Positions 8,935-17,188 of a stretch of 51,964 nt of DNA are shown here, piece by piece (the stretch's first letter is position 1; each line of letters opens with the position of its first letter). The stretch spans positions 1 to 51,964 of the forward strand of contig NZ_CALMYP010000049.1 in assembly GCF_937873615.1 (NCBI RefSeq). The letters are read 5' to 3'. Under the pieces are notes generated by a model that worked only from the letters and a program-made list of their open reading frames with translations, was not told the origin of the DNA and did no database searches. The DNA comes from an uncultured Paracoccus sp. GTDB taxonomy: Bacteria > Pseudomonadota > Alphaproteobacteria > Rhodobacterales > Rhodobacteraceae. Position numbers and translations under genes: made by a program.

Positions 8935-9450
8935 ATGAATCCGTCCGGATATCGCCGCCTGATCCTGACCCGCCACGCGAAATCGGCCTGGGACGATCCA
9001 ACGCTTGAAGATTTCGACCGCCCGCTGAACGATCGCGGGCGCCGTGCCGCCCGCGCGCTTGGCGATTTCATGGCCTCGCGCGGCTATGAACCCGAAGAGG
9101 TCATCTGCTCGCCCGCACGGCGCACCCGCGAAACCTGGGAACGGATCGCCGGCGCGCCCTTGGAAGTGCGCCCGGCGCTGCGCTTCGAGGAACGCATGTT
9201 CCATGCCACCCCGGATGTGCTGCTGGAGGTGCTGAAATCCGCCAGTGCCCCCACGGTGATGATGCTCGGTCACAATCCCGGCATCGCCGAGTTTGCCGCC
9301 CGCCTGCCCGCGAACCCGCCGCTCGACCCGGATTTCCGCCGCTTTCCGACGGCGGCGACGCTGGTCGTCGATTTCCAGATCGACGATTGGGCCGATCTTC
9401 GCCCGGGCGAGGGCAGCGTGATGGATTTCGTCCGCATCGACGGGCGCTGA
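8935..9450 (+). CDS. SixA-type histidine phosphatase
   Basis: 171 aa. Histidine phosphatase superfamily (branch 1): RHAKS at about residues 13-17 holds the catalytic His, followed by LNDRGRRAA, the SPARRTRETW arginine motif and GHNPGIAEFA with the second catalytic His. SixA proteins dephosphorylate phospho-His on HPt domains or nitrogen-PTS proteins; the substrate here is not known. ATG 8935 was chosen over the longer frame because the domain starts immediately after it. It precedes trpB by 15 bases and may be co-transcribed with it. Confidence 0.85.
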   Translation: MNPSGYRRLILTRHAKSAWDDPTLEDFDRPLNDRGRRAARALGDFMASRGYEPEEVICSPARRTRETWERIAGAPLEVRPALRFEERMFHATPDVLLEVLKSASAPTVMMLGHNPGIAEFAARLPANPPLDPDFRRFPTAATLVVDFQIDDWADLRPGEGSVMDFVRIDGR

Positions 9451-9465
9451 GAACAGGGAAGAGAC

Positions 9466-10671
9466 ATGACTTATCTGAAATCGCATCCCGATGCGAAGGG
9501 CTTCTTCGGGCCCTATGGCGGGGCCGACCTGCCGCCGGTTCTGGTCGAACGTTTCGCCGAGATCGAGGCCGCTTATCTGCGCCTCTCGCGCTCGGCCGGG
9601 TTCATCAGCGAGCTGCGCCATATCCGCAAGCATTTCCAGGGCCGCCCGACCCCGATCAGCTATCTCGGCAATCTCTCGGGCGATTGCGGCGGCGCGCAGA
9701 TCTATGCCAAGCGCGAGGATCTGAACCATACCGGCGCCCATAAGCTGAACCATTGCATGGCCGAGGCGCTGCTGGCCAAGCATATGGGCAAGACCAAGCT
9801 CATGGCCGAAACCGGCGCCGGCCAGCATGGCGTGGCGCTGGCAACGGCGGCGGCCTATTTCGGCCTCGACTGCGAGATCCACATGGGCGAGATCGACATC
9901 GCCAAGGAGGCCCCGAACGTCACCCGGATGAAGCTTCTGGGCGCGAATGTGGTGCCGGTGGGCTTCGGCGGGCGGTCGCTGAAGGAAGCAGTGGACAGTT
10001 GCTTCCAGGCCTATGTCGCCCAGGCCGATACCGCTCTTTTCGCCATTGGCAGCGTGGTGGGCCCGCATCCCTTCCCGATGATGGTCCGCGATTTCCAGCA
10101 TGTCGTCGGCATCGAATCGCGCGAGCAGTTCCTTGAGATGACCGGCCGCCTGCCCGACATGGTCGCGGCCTGCGTCGGCGGCGGCTCGAACGCCATGGGC
10201 ATGTTCGCGGGCTTCATCGACGACGAGGAGGTGGCGCTTTACGGGGTCGAACCCTTGGGCACCTCGTCCAATCTGGGCGATCACGCCGCCACCATCAGCT
10301 TCGGCGAGGATGGCGATATCCACGGTTTCCGCACGCTGGTGCTGAAGGATGCCGAAGGCAACCCTGCCCCGGTCCATACCGTCGCCTCCGGCCTCGACTA
10401 TCCGGGTGTCGGGCCGGAACATGCTTACCTGCACAAAAGCGGCCGGGCCAATTACGTGGCGGCGGATGACCGCGAGGCGCTCGACGCCTTCTATCGCCTG
10501 TCGCGGCGCGAAGGCATCATCCCGGCGCTGGAAAGCGCCCATGCCGTCGCCTTCGCCCTGCGCGAGGCACCGAAGCATCCGGGCAAGACCATCCTTCTCA
10601 ACCTTTCGGGTCGGGGCGACAAGGATATCGACTATGTCACCGAGACCTACGGGTTCGGCGAAAACGCCTGA
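9466..10671 (+). CDS. trpB: Tryptophan synthase beta chain-like protein, divergent form
   Basis: 401 aa. PLP enzyme that condenses indole with serine. The PLP lysine lies in [11 protein letters not shown] (Lys93), the catalytic Glu in AETGAGQHG (about 115), and the phosphate-binding loop in [10 protein letters not shown], with NLSGRGDKD near the C-terminus. All catalytic elements are present. From memory of the family, the region after the lysine ([13 protein letters not shown]) and the [16 protein letters not shown] stretch differ from the usual rhodobacterial TrpB, which sits next to trpF or trpA. Neither is here. It could be a second TrpB paralog or the only one. A ribosome binding site GGGAAGAG precedes the ATG. 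Confidence 0.85.
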   Translation: MTYLKSHPDAKGFFGPYGGADLPPVLVERFAEIEAAYLRLSRSAGFISELRHIRKHFQGRPTPISYLGNLSGDCGGAQIYAKREDLNHTGAHKLNHCMAEALLAKHMGKTKLMAETGAGQHGVALATAAAYFGLDCEIHMGEIDIAKEAPNVTRMKLLGANVVPVGFGGRSLKEAVDSCFQAYVAQADTALFAIGSVVGPHPFPMMVRDFQHVVGIESREQFLEMTGRLPDMVAACVGGGSNAMGMFAGFIDDEEVALYGVEPLGTSSNLGDHAATISFGEDGDIHGFRTLVLKDAEGNPAPVHTVASGLDYPGVGPEHAYLHKSGRANYVAADDREALDAFYRLSRREGIIPALESAHAVAFALREAPKHPGKTILLNLSGRGDKDIDYVTETYGFGENA

Positions 10672-10687
10672 GATCTGAAAATGATGA

Positions 10688-10714
10688 ATGCCGCGCCGGG
10701 GTTCGGCGCGGCAT
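10688..10714. terminator. Hairpin between convergent trpB and prs
   Basis: A perfect 10-bp stem ATGCCGCGCC/GGCGCGGCAT with a 7-base loop. On the reverse strand it is followed by TCATCATTTTCA, so it could serve prs as well as trpB; the T tract is weak on both sides. Confidence 0.55.
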
Positions 10715-10732
10715 CGTCATGTCCGGCAGTCC

Positions 10733-11752
10733 TTATTCGCCCGAATAAAGCCCCTCATAGATCGGGCCGAGCGTATCCAGTTCGAACAGCGAACTGACCG
10801 AGGTGCCGTTCCAGATATTGATGATGGCCTGCGCGAAAAGCGGCGCGGTCGGCACGATGCGGATATTGGCGCAGCTTTTCACCGCATCGGGCTGGTCGAT
10901 GGAATCGGTGATGACCAGCGATTTCATCACCGATTTCTGCACCCGCTCGACCGCCGGCCCCGAAAGGACGCCATGGGTGATATAGGCATGAACCTCGGTC
11001 GCGCCGTGATCGACCAGCAATTGCGCCGCCTTGCACAGCGTGCCGGCAGTGTCGCAGATGTCGTCGACGATAACGCAGGTCTTGCCCTTCACATCGCCGA
11101 TCACCGTCATATCGGCGATCTCGCCGGCCTTCTCGCGGCGCTTGTCGACGATGGCCATGGGGACATTGATCCGCTTGGCGATCTCGCGCGCGCGGGCGAC
11201 GCCGCCGACATCGGGCGAGACCACCATCAGATCGTCGATGCGGCCCTTGAAGTGATGCTTGATATCCAGCGAAAAGATCGGCGCGGCGTAAAGGTTGTCC
11301 ACCGGGATATCGAAGAAACCCTGGATCTGCGCGGCGTGAAGATCCAGCGTCAGCACCCGGTCGACGCCGGCCTCGGTCAGCAGGTTGGCGACCAGCTTGG
11401 CGCTGATCGGCGTGCGCGCCTTGGCGCGGCGATCCTGGCGGGCATAGCCGAAATAGGGGATGACGGCGGTGATCCGGCTGGCCGAGGAGCGCCGCAGCGC
11501 GTCGGTCATGATCAGCAGTTCCATCAGGTTGTCATTGGCCGGGTTCGAGGTCGACTGGATGATATACATGTCCTCGCCACGGACATTGTCGAAGACCTCG
11601 ACGAAGATCTCCTGATCGTTGAAACGCTCGACCCGGGCATCGACCGGGGCCACGTTCATGCCCCGATGCATCGACATGCGCCGCGCGATGGCCTGGGCCA
11701 GGGGCTTGTTGGCATTGCCGGAAATGAGTTTCGGTTCGGTCATCGCGGGCAT
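10733..11752 (-). CDS. prs: Ribose-phosphate pyrophosphokinase
   Basis: 339 aa. Makes PRPP from ribose 5-phosphate and ATP, feeding purine, pyrimidine, histidine and tryptophan synthesis. Family segments: the ATP-binding stretch with [15 protein letters not shown] (about residue 100), [32 protein letters not shown] and the PRPP loop [14 protein letters not shown] (about 230). It is slightly longer than the usual 310-320 aa because of insertions between the motifs. The ATG at 11752 has AGAGGA 8 bases upstream; an ATG three codons later is an alternative. Confidence 0.96.
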   Translation of the reverse strand: MPAMTEPKLISGNANKPLAQAIARRMSMHRGMNVAPVDARVERFNDQEIFVEVFDNVRGEDMYIIQSTSNPANDNLMELLIMTDALRRSSASRITAVIPYFGYARQDRRAKARTPISAKLVANLLTEAGVDRVLTLDLHAAQIQGFFDIPVDNLYAAPIFSLDIKHHFKGRIDDLMVVSPDVGGVARAREIAKRINVPMAIVDKRREKAGEIADMTVIGDVKGKTCVIVDDICDTAGTLCKAAQLLVDHGATEVHAYITHGVLSGPAVERVQKSVMKSLVITDSIDQPDAVKSCANIRIVPTAPLFAQAIINIWNGTSVSSLFELDTLGPIYEGLYSGE

Positions 11753-11849
11753 GGGTTCGGTCCTCTGGCAGCCGGGATTCGGACGATTGCAGCGGACTTA
11801 GCACCGCGCTAGCCTGCCCGCAAACCTCAACCGACCGATTGGACGGCAT

Positions 11850-12446
11850 ATGGCACATATCGACTATTACTTCGGCACCATCAGCCCCTGGGCCTATTTC
11901 GCCGGCGACCGGCTGGAGCGAATCGCGCGCGAGCACAAGGCCGCGATCACCTATAAGCCGGTGGACCTGATGCAGCTGTTCCCGCGCACCGGCGGCCAGA
12001 AGCCGGCGGATCGGCACGAAAGCCGCAAGGACTACCGGCTGCAGGAACTCAGCCGTTGGGCGGCGGTGTTGAAACTGCCCTTCAATCTGCAGCCGGCGCA
12101 TTTCCCGGTGAACATGGCGCCGTCCTCCTATGCGCTGATCGCGGCGCAGGCGGCGGGCGGCGATGTCGGCGGGCTGGCGCAGGGCTTTCTGCGCGCCGTC
12201 TGGGCCGAGGATCGCGACATTTCCGACGATGCGGTGATCCGCGACGTGCTGGCCAAGGCGGGCTTCGATCCGGCCATCGCCGACAAGGGCCTGTTCGTCG
12301 GGGCCGAGCAATATGGCCGCAATCTGGAAGACGCGGTGGCCGCCGGGGTCTTCGGCTCTCCGTTCTATATCGTGCGCGAGACCGGGCAGAAATTCTGGGG
12401 CCAGGACCGGCTGGATTTCCTGGCCGCGCATCTCGCCTCGCTCTGA
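11850..12446 (+). CDS. 2-hydroxychromene-2-carboxylate isomerase-like, kappa-class GST (DsbA fold)
   Basis: 198 aa. The N-terminal strand DYYFGTISPWAYFAG carries SPWAY where thioredoxin-fold oxidases have CxxC, typical of the HCCA isomerase/kappa GST family, which uses Ser and glutathione. An all-helical insertion follows, and the fold closes with GVFGSPFYIV and the FWGQDRLDFL segment, as in the family. Known members act in naphthalene catabolism, but no such pathway genes are near, so the substrate is unknown. The stop overlaps the next start by one base (TGATG). Confidence 0.85.
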   Translation: MAHIDYYFGTISPWAYFAGDRLERIAREHKAAITYKPVDLMQLFPRTGGQKPADRHESRKDYRLQELSRWAAVLKLPFNLQPAHFPVNMAPSSYALIAAQAAGGDVGGLAQGFLRAVWAEDRDISDDAVIRDVLAKAGFDPAIADKGLFVGAEQYGRNLEDAVAAGVFGSPFYIVRETGQKFWGQDRLDFLAAHLASL

Positions 12447-13219
12447 TGCAACTCAACGAACGGCATTTCCCGGGCGATCCCGAGCGTCCGGCCATCGGGC
12501 TGCATTGCATGATGGGCAGCGGCGGGCTGTTCGACCCGCTGGCAGCAAGGCTGGGTGGGCTGGTCGATCTGCGCGCCTTCGACTTTCCCGGCCATGGCCG
12601 CAGCCCCGGCTGGATCGCGCCCGGGGACGGGATCGACCTGCACACTTTCGTCACCCGCCAGACCGCCGGGCTGATCACCCGGCCGGTCGATCTGATCGGG
12701 CACAGTTTCGGGGCCACCGTGGCCCTGCGCATCGCCGTCGGCGCCCCCCATGCCATCCGCAGCCTGACCCTGGTCGAGCCGGTTCTGTTCGCCGCCGCCT
12801 CGCCCGCCGCCAGCACGGCCGAATACGACCGGCTGGCCCCTTACGAAGTCGCGCAGGACTGGGACGGCATGTTGCGGCAATTTCTGGGCGACTGGGGTGC
12901 GGCCGGGCCGGTGCCGAGCGAGGGCCCCAAGGCCGAGCGTCTGCGCCGCCAGATGCGGATGGTCGTCGATACCAATGCCGGGCTGATGGCCGACCGCGCC
13001 AATATCCTGCGCGAGGGCGGGCTGGAAGGCGTCGATGTGCCGGTCATGCTGATCGCGGGTGCTCAATCGCCGCCTATCGTCCACGAGATCGCCGAGGCCC
13101 TTGCCGCCCGCCTGCCCGATGTCGCCCGCGCCACCATTCCCGGCGCCGGGCATATGCTGCCGATGTCGCATCCCGACCAGTTCGCCGAACTGACCCGGAT
13201 GAATCTGGAACGCAGTTAA
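12446..13219 (+). CDS. Alpha/beta hydrolase
   Basis: 257 aa. Alpha/beta hydrolase fold: LHCMMGSGGLFDPLA (oxyanion region), FDFPGHGRSPG, the nucleophile elbow IGHSFGATVAL (Ser in GHSFG), VPVMLIAGAQSP before the acid, and the catalytic His in GAGHMLPMSHP. All triad positions appear present. Substrate unknown. Translationally coupled to the isomerase-like gene, so the two may act in one pathway. Its end overlaps the convergent aldolase gene by 4 bases. Confidence 0.85.
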   Translation: MQLNERHFPGDPERPAIGLHCMMGSGGLFDPLAARLGGLVDLRAFDFPGHGRSPGWIAPGDGIDLHTFVTRQTAGLITRPVDLIGHSFGATVALRIAVGAPHAIRSLTLVEPVLFAAASPAASTAEYDRLAPYEVAQDWDGMLRQFLGDWGAAGPVPSEGPKAERLRRQMRMVVDTNAGLMADRANILREGGLEGVDVPVMLIAGAQSPPIVHEIAEALAARLPDVARATIPGAGHMLPMSHPDQFAELTRMNLERS

Positions 13220-14259
13220 CCCCGCAGCGCGGCGATCAGCGCCTCGACATCTTCCTGCCGGCTGTTCCAGCTGCAGACGAAGCGCAGCGTGACCTCGTCC
13301 TGGGTCTCCTCACCCAGCGAGGTCCATTTGTAGTAGCTGGCACCGGCGGCGCGGGCGCGGTCGTCGGCATCGCTGGGGACCACGGCGAAGACCTGGTTCG
13401 ATTCGACCGGCTGGGCCAGCCGCGCGCCTTCGACGGTTTCGATTCCTTCCGCCAGAAGCCGGGCCATGTCATTGGCATTGCGCGCCGCATCCAGCCAGAG
13501 ACCGCCTTCCAGCAACGCATAGAACTGCGCCGCCAGATAGCGATGCTTGGACCACAGATGCCCGCCACGCTTGCGCATATAGGCCAGCCGCTCAGCCAGC
13601 ACGCCATCGAAGGCGACGATGGCTTCGGCCCCCATGGCGCCGTTCTTGGTGCCGCCGAAGGACAGAAGATCGACGCCGGCGCGATGGGTGATGTCGGCGG
13701 GATGCGCATCGCTGCCGATGACAGCATTGGCGAAACGCGCGCCGTCCATATGCAGGACCAGCCCGTGCTGGCGCGCGACGGTGGCGATTTCCTGCACTGT
13801 CTCGGGCATCCAGACCCGGCCCCATTCGGTCGAATTGGTGATCGAGACCGCGCCGGGCTGGCCGCCGCCCAGCCCCTCGCCGGCCCAGAACCCGGCGGCG
13901 TGATCCAGCGCATCGGCGTCGATCAGCCCGCCATCGCCGGGCATCAGGGTCAACTTGGCCCCGGCGGTGAACAGTTCCGGCGCGCCGCATTCCGAGGTCT
14001 CGATATGGGCGTCCTCGTGGCAGAAGATGCGCTGCCAGGGCTGGAGCGAAGCGCCAAGTGCGATGGCATTCGCGGCCGTGCCGGTGGTCACGAACATCAC
14101 CGCCGCCTCGGGCGCGTCCAGCACCTCGCGCACGCGCTCCTCGGCGGCGCGGGTCAGCGCGTCATTGCCATAGCCCAGAACATGCCCGTCATTCGCGGCG
14201 GCAAGCGCCGCCATCACCGCCGGATGAACGCCGGATGCATTGTCGGAAGCAAAGTTCAT
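13216..14259 (-). CDS. ltaE: Low-specificity L-threonine aldolase-type PLP enzyme
   Basis: 347 aa. Fold-type I PLP enzyme that cleaves L-threonine/allo-threonine to glycine and acetaldehyde. Seen: SDNASGVHPAV at the N-terminus, GTAANAIAL (about 60-68), LHMDGARFANAV (Asp about 172) and the PLP lysine in LSFGGTKNG (Lys205). The SDNASG/GYGND style matches the low-specificity aldolases of alphaproteobacteria; a related beta-eliminating lyase is the alternative. Overlaps the YcgN-type gene by 4 bases (ATGA) and is last in a reverse operon. Confidence 0.88.
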   Translation of the reverse strand: MNFASDNASGVHPAVMAALAAANDGHVLGYGNDALTRAAEERVREVLDAPEAAVMFVTTGTAANAIALGASLQPWQRIFCHEDAHIETSECGAPELFTAGAKLTLMPGDGGLIDADALDHAAGFWAGEGLGGGQPGAVSITNSTEWGRVWMPETVQEIATVARQHGLVLHMDGARFANAVIGSDAHPADITHRAGVDLLSFGGTKNGAMGAEAIVAFDGVLAERLAYMRKRGGHLWSKHRYLAAQFYALLEGGLWLDAARNANDMARLLAEGIETVEGARLAQPVESNQVFAVVPSDADDRARAAGASYYKWTSLGEETQDEVTLRFVCSWNSRQEDVEALIAALRG

Positions 14260-14696
14260 GACAGGTCCTCGATGATATGATCTTCCCAGTCTTCCTCGGG
14301 GATTTCGGCCTCGGACAGGGTCCAGCCGCGCACCGAGACGCCGGCGCGATGCACCGCCTCGGGATCGCCCGAGATCAGGTAATGCCAGCCCGGCAGCGGC
14401 CTGCCCTCGTGGCGCAGCCTATAGGCACAGGTCGCCGGCAGCCAATAGCTGATATCGGCGATCTTGGCCGGATCGAGCGTCACGCATTCGGGCACATATT
14501 GATGCCGGGTCTCGTAACGCGTGCAGCGGCAGGTCTGCCCGTCCAGCAGCCGGCAGGCGATGCGGGTAAAGGCAAGTTCCTCGGTATCCTCGAATTCCAG
14601 CTTGTTCAGGCAGCACTTGCCGCAGCCGTCACAAAGCGCCTCCCATTCGGCAGGATCGAGATCCTTGAGCGGCAGTTCCCAGAAACGCGGCCGCAT
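14256..14696 (-). CDS. YcgN/UPF0260-family cysteine cluster protein
   Basis: 146 aa. The N-terminus FWELPLKDLDPAEWEALCDG begins the family and is followed by the cysteine cluster CDGCGKCC (Cys22, 25, 28, 29), then Cys at about 48, 56, 58, 71 and 90 (RLLDGQTCRCTRY, PECVTL, PATCAYR). Such cysteine-rich proteins probably bind a metal or Fe-S cluster; function unknown. The ATG at 14696 overlaps the ribF stop by one base (TGATG). A longer open frame upstream is only the shadow of ribF. Confidence 0.85.
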   Translation of the reverse strand: MRPRFWELPLKDLDPAEWEALCDGCGKCCLNKLEFEDTEELAFTRIACRLLDGQTCRCTRYETRHQYVPECVTLDPAKIADISYWLPATCAYRLRHEGRPLPGWHYLISGDPEAVHRAGVSVRGWTLSEAEIPEEDWEDHIIEDLS

Positions 14697-15628
14697 CAAT
14701 GCGCCGCCAGAACCGCGCGGGCATCGGCGCTGTCGCGGTCCATCTGCGCGATCAGCGCGTCGAGGCTGTCGAATTTCGCCTCGGGCCGCAGGTATTCGAT
14801 CAGCGCGACCGACAGATGCTCGCCATAGAGATCGCCGTCGAAATCGAACAGATGCACTTCCAGATTGGGCCTGTTCACGCCGAACATCGGCCTGACGCCA
14901 AGGCTGGCAACGCCGGGCCAGCTGCCCTTGTGCGGCCCGCCCAGCACATCGGCGACGACCGCATAGACGCCGAGCTTCGGCAGGTGCAGCCCCTCGACCG
15001 ACATATTCGCGGTCGGATAGCCAAGCGCGCGGCCGCGCTTCTCGCCGTGAAGAACCTCGCCCTCGATCCGGTGCCAATGGCCCAGCATCTGCTCGGCCTG
15101 ACGCGGCTGGCCTTCGGCCAGGGCGGTGCGGATCGCGGTCGAGGAAAATTCGGTGCCGCCCTCGCCCAGAAGCGGCGCGATGGTGACGCCGAAGCCGAGC
15201 CTGTCGCCAAGATCGCGCAGGGTCGAGGCATCCCCGGCCCGGCCCTTGCCGAAGCAGAAATCCTGCCCGACGGCGACATGGGCGATTCCAAGGCCGTCGA
15301 CCAGCACCTCGCGCGCGAAAGCCTCGGGCGAGAGGCCGGCGAGGACCGGACCGAAGGGCAGCTCAAACAGGTGTTCGACCCCGAGGCGGCGCAGCCGGTT
15401 CGCCCGCGCCTCGGCATTCATCAGCCGGAAGGGCGGCGCGTCAGGGGCGAAGAATTCGCGCGGATGCGGCTCGAAGCAAATCACGCCCAAAGGCGCATCA
15501 ATGGCCGCGCGGGCGCAGTCGATGACCGAACGGTGGCCGCGATGAACGCCGTCGAAATTGCCCATCGCCACGGTGGTGCCGCGCGCCGAGGCGGGAAGAC
15601 CGGTCCAGTGGTGATGGATGTGCAACAA
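14696..15628 (-). CDS. ribF: Bifunctional riboflavin kinase/FAD synthetase, TTG start
   Basis: 310 aa. Converts riboflavin to FMN and FAD. The FAD-synthetase domain shows AMGNFDGVHRGH (about residues 20-31) and the SSTAIRTAL loop (about 160); the riboflavin kinase domain has GRALGYPTANM (about 200) and SLGVRPMFG. No ATG precedes the domain at the right place: the frame reads TTG TTG CAC ATC with GGAAGGGGG just upstream, so I place the start at the first TTG (15628); the second (15625) is equally possible. The nearest upstream ATG would add about 23 unlike residues. Confidence 0.92.
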   Translation of the reverse strand: MLHIHHHWTGLPASARGTTVAMGNFDGVHRGHRSVIDCARAAIDAPLGVICFEPHPREFFAPDAPPFRLMNAEARANRLRRLGVEHLFELPFGPVLAGLSPEAFAREVLVDGLGIAHVAVGQDFCFGKGRAGDASTLRDLGDRLGFGVTIAPLLGEGGTEFSSTAIRTALAEGQPRQAEQMLGHWHRIEGEVLHGEKRGRALGYPTANMSVEGLHLPKLGVYAVVADVLGGPHKGSWPGVASLGVRPMFGVNRPNLEVHLFDFDGDLYGEHLSVALIEYLRPEAKFDSLDALIAQMDRDSADARAVLAAH

Positions 15629-15723
15629 GGGCCCCCTTCCGGGATCGGCCCGGCGCGTGGTCAGTCGGTGGCGGGACGGCCCCGCCCCCTGCATATCGCG
15701 CAGCGCGCGCCGGGTTGCAAGCG

Positions 15724-16248
15724 TCAGGGCAGCCGCCATTCCGGCGGGCAGCGGTCCAGAAGTTCCAGCGCTTCCAGCCGGCGCGGGCGAGCGGTTTCGG
15801 GATCGGGGATGGCAGGTTCGGCGGCCAGCCGCGCGATCCAACCTGCCGGCAGGCGCTGTTCATGCGCGCCGGCAAGGACAAGGGACAGATACCAGTCGAA
15901 GGGCCGGAGCCGGGCATCGCGATAGTCGGGCGGGGCGATATAGGTCAGTGCCTCGCGGTCATGCTCTGCCGTTTGCAGGGGAATGGTCCGGCGTTCATAG
16001 CCGCGCCCCCGCCCTTCGATCCAATCGAGCACCTCAAGGTCGGCATCGTCCAGATGAAACAGCACCCCCGGCACCCTGCATCCCGGCGCCTCCACCAGCG
16101 TGGCCTTGCCGGAGCCGTCCTGCCCCTGCTTGTCGAAGGTCAGATCGAACCCCTCGACATGGGCCACCGACAACACCCGCGCCGAAGCGCAGCGCGCCTT
16201 CAGCCGCGCGCCGAGCATGTTCGAGCCATAGGCGAAGTAACGGGCCAC
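15724..16248 (-). CDS. Gamma-glutamylcyclotransferase-family protein
   Basis: 174 aa. Starts MARYFAYGSNML with the YGSN loop that binds the gamma-glutamyl moiety; the AIG2/GGCT barrel continues with PGVLFHLDDADLEVLDWIEG (the Glu in this region is the usual acid/base residue) and RRTIPLQ. Members form 5-oxoproline from gamma-glutamyl compounds, some from glutathione; the substrate is unproven. The start is immediately after the stop of the HAD gene, so it is co-transcribed with it and probably with ribF. Confidence 0.8.
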   Translation of the reverse strand: MARYFAYGSNMLGARLKARCASARVLSVAHVEGFDLTFDKQGQDGSGKATLVEAPGCRVPGVLFHLDDADLEVLDWIEGRGRGYERRTIPLQTAEHDREALTYIAPPDYRDARLRPFDWYLSLVLAGAHEQRLPAGWIARLAAEPAIPDPETARPRRLEALELLDRCPPEWRLP

Positions 16249-17115
16249 CTAGCGCAGACGGCCCATGGCGAAGGTCGGGTCAAGTTGGACCGCCGCCAGC
16301 CAGTCGCGCAGCAGGGCCGGATCGGGGTTTTCGACATCGGCGCCAAGCTCCTCGGCGGCAAGTCCGCCGGTGATGAAGACCGCATCCAGCCCCTCGCCCA
16401 CCGCGCCGGCGATATCGGTCCTGATGCCGTCGCCGATGACCAGAATGCGGGCACCCTCGCGCAGGTTCAGAAGCCGCCTTGCCAGATCGTAGATCGGCGG
16501 ATGCGGCTTGCCGAAATAAAGGCTTTCGCCGCCAAGATGTTGATAGAATTCGGCAATCGCCCCGGCGCAATAGATGCGGCGGTCGCCCAGATCGACGACG
16601 ATATCGGGATTGGCGCAAAGCAGTTTCAGCCCCCGCTGGCGGGCCAGCATCAACTGGCCGCGATAATCCTCGGGCGTGTCGGTGGTCTCGTCGAAGGGGC
16701 CGGTGCAGACGATGCCCTCGGACTCGTCCAGAGGCACGCGGGCGATGGCCGGGGCATCGGCCCATGCGGCCGGCGCGTCGAAGAAGGCATCGTCCTTGGC
16801 CGGGCCGATATGCCAGACCCGGCGCCCGACCGCACCGGCAAACAGCGCATCCTGCGCCGCATCGCCCGAGGTCACGATCACGTCCCATGCGTCGCGCGGG
16901 ATGCCGAGCCTGTCGAAGCTGGCCTCGACCTGGGCTGCCGGACGCGGCGCATTGGTCAGAAGGCAGACCTTGCCGCCGCCCTGCCGGAAGGCCTGCAGCG
17001 CCGCGATCGCCTCGGGATAGGCGCGGATGCCGTTATGCACGCAGCCCCAGAGATCGCAGAAAAGCACGTCGTAATCATTGGCGATTTCGGACAGGGACTG
17101 GAGGATTCGGGTCAT
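16249..17115 (-). CDS. HAD-IIA hydrolase of the TIGR01459 type
   Basis: 288 aa. HAD superfamily, NagD-like cap class. Motif I is FCDLWGCVHNG (about residues 19-29), with the first Asp and no second DxD aspartate, as in this subfamily; motif II LLTNAPRP; motif III lysine in YFGKPHPP (about 200); motif IV IGDGIRTDIAGA. The ATG at 17115 has GAAGGAAG upstream. In alphaproteobacteria this type often lies near ribF, so a flavin-pathway phosphatase role is an attractive guess, not shown. The stop directly abuts the next gene. Confidence 0.85.
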   Translation of the reverse strand: MTRILQSLSEIANDYDVLFCDLWGCVHNGIRAYPEAIAALQAFRQGGGKVCLLTNAPRPAAQVEASFDRLGIPRDAWDVIVTSGDAAQDALFAGAVGRRVWHIGPAKDDAFFDAPAAWADAPAIARVPLDESEGIVCTGPFDETTDTPEDYRGQLMLARQRGLKLLCANPDIVVDLGDRRIYCAGAIAEFYQHLGGESLYFGKPHPPIYDLARRLLNLREGARILVIGDGIRTDIAGAVGEGLDAVFITGGLAAEELGADVENPDPALLRDWLAAVQLDPTFAMGRLR

Positions 17116-17143
17116 GGCATCTTCCTTCGGCTGGCATGGGAAA

Positions 17144-17165
17144 GGCCGGGGGTGATCCCCCGGCC
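17144..17165 (-). terminator. Rho-independent terminator-like hairpin after ppaC
   Basis: Perfect 9-bp stem GGCCGGGGG/CCCCCGGCC with a TGAT loop, in the gap between ppaC and the HAD gene. On the reverse strand it is followed by TTTCCC, a short T run. Suggests that ppaC is a separate unit from the ribF operon. Confidence 0.6.
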
Positions 17166-17188
17166 CGTTGGCTGACACATCGCCCGGA

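Noticed and set aside
12313-14280. 655-codon frame on + strand spanning the hydrolase and aldolase
   Set aside because: Crosses two real genes in other frames and on the other strand, and has Arg/Pro-rich, repetitive composition without any family motif.
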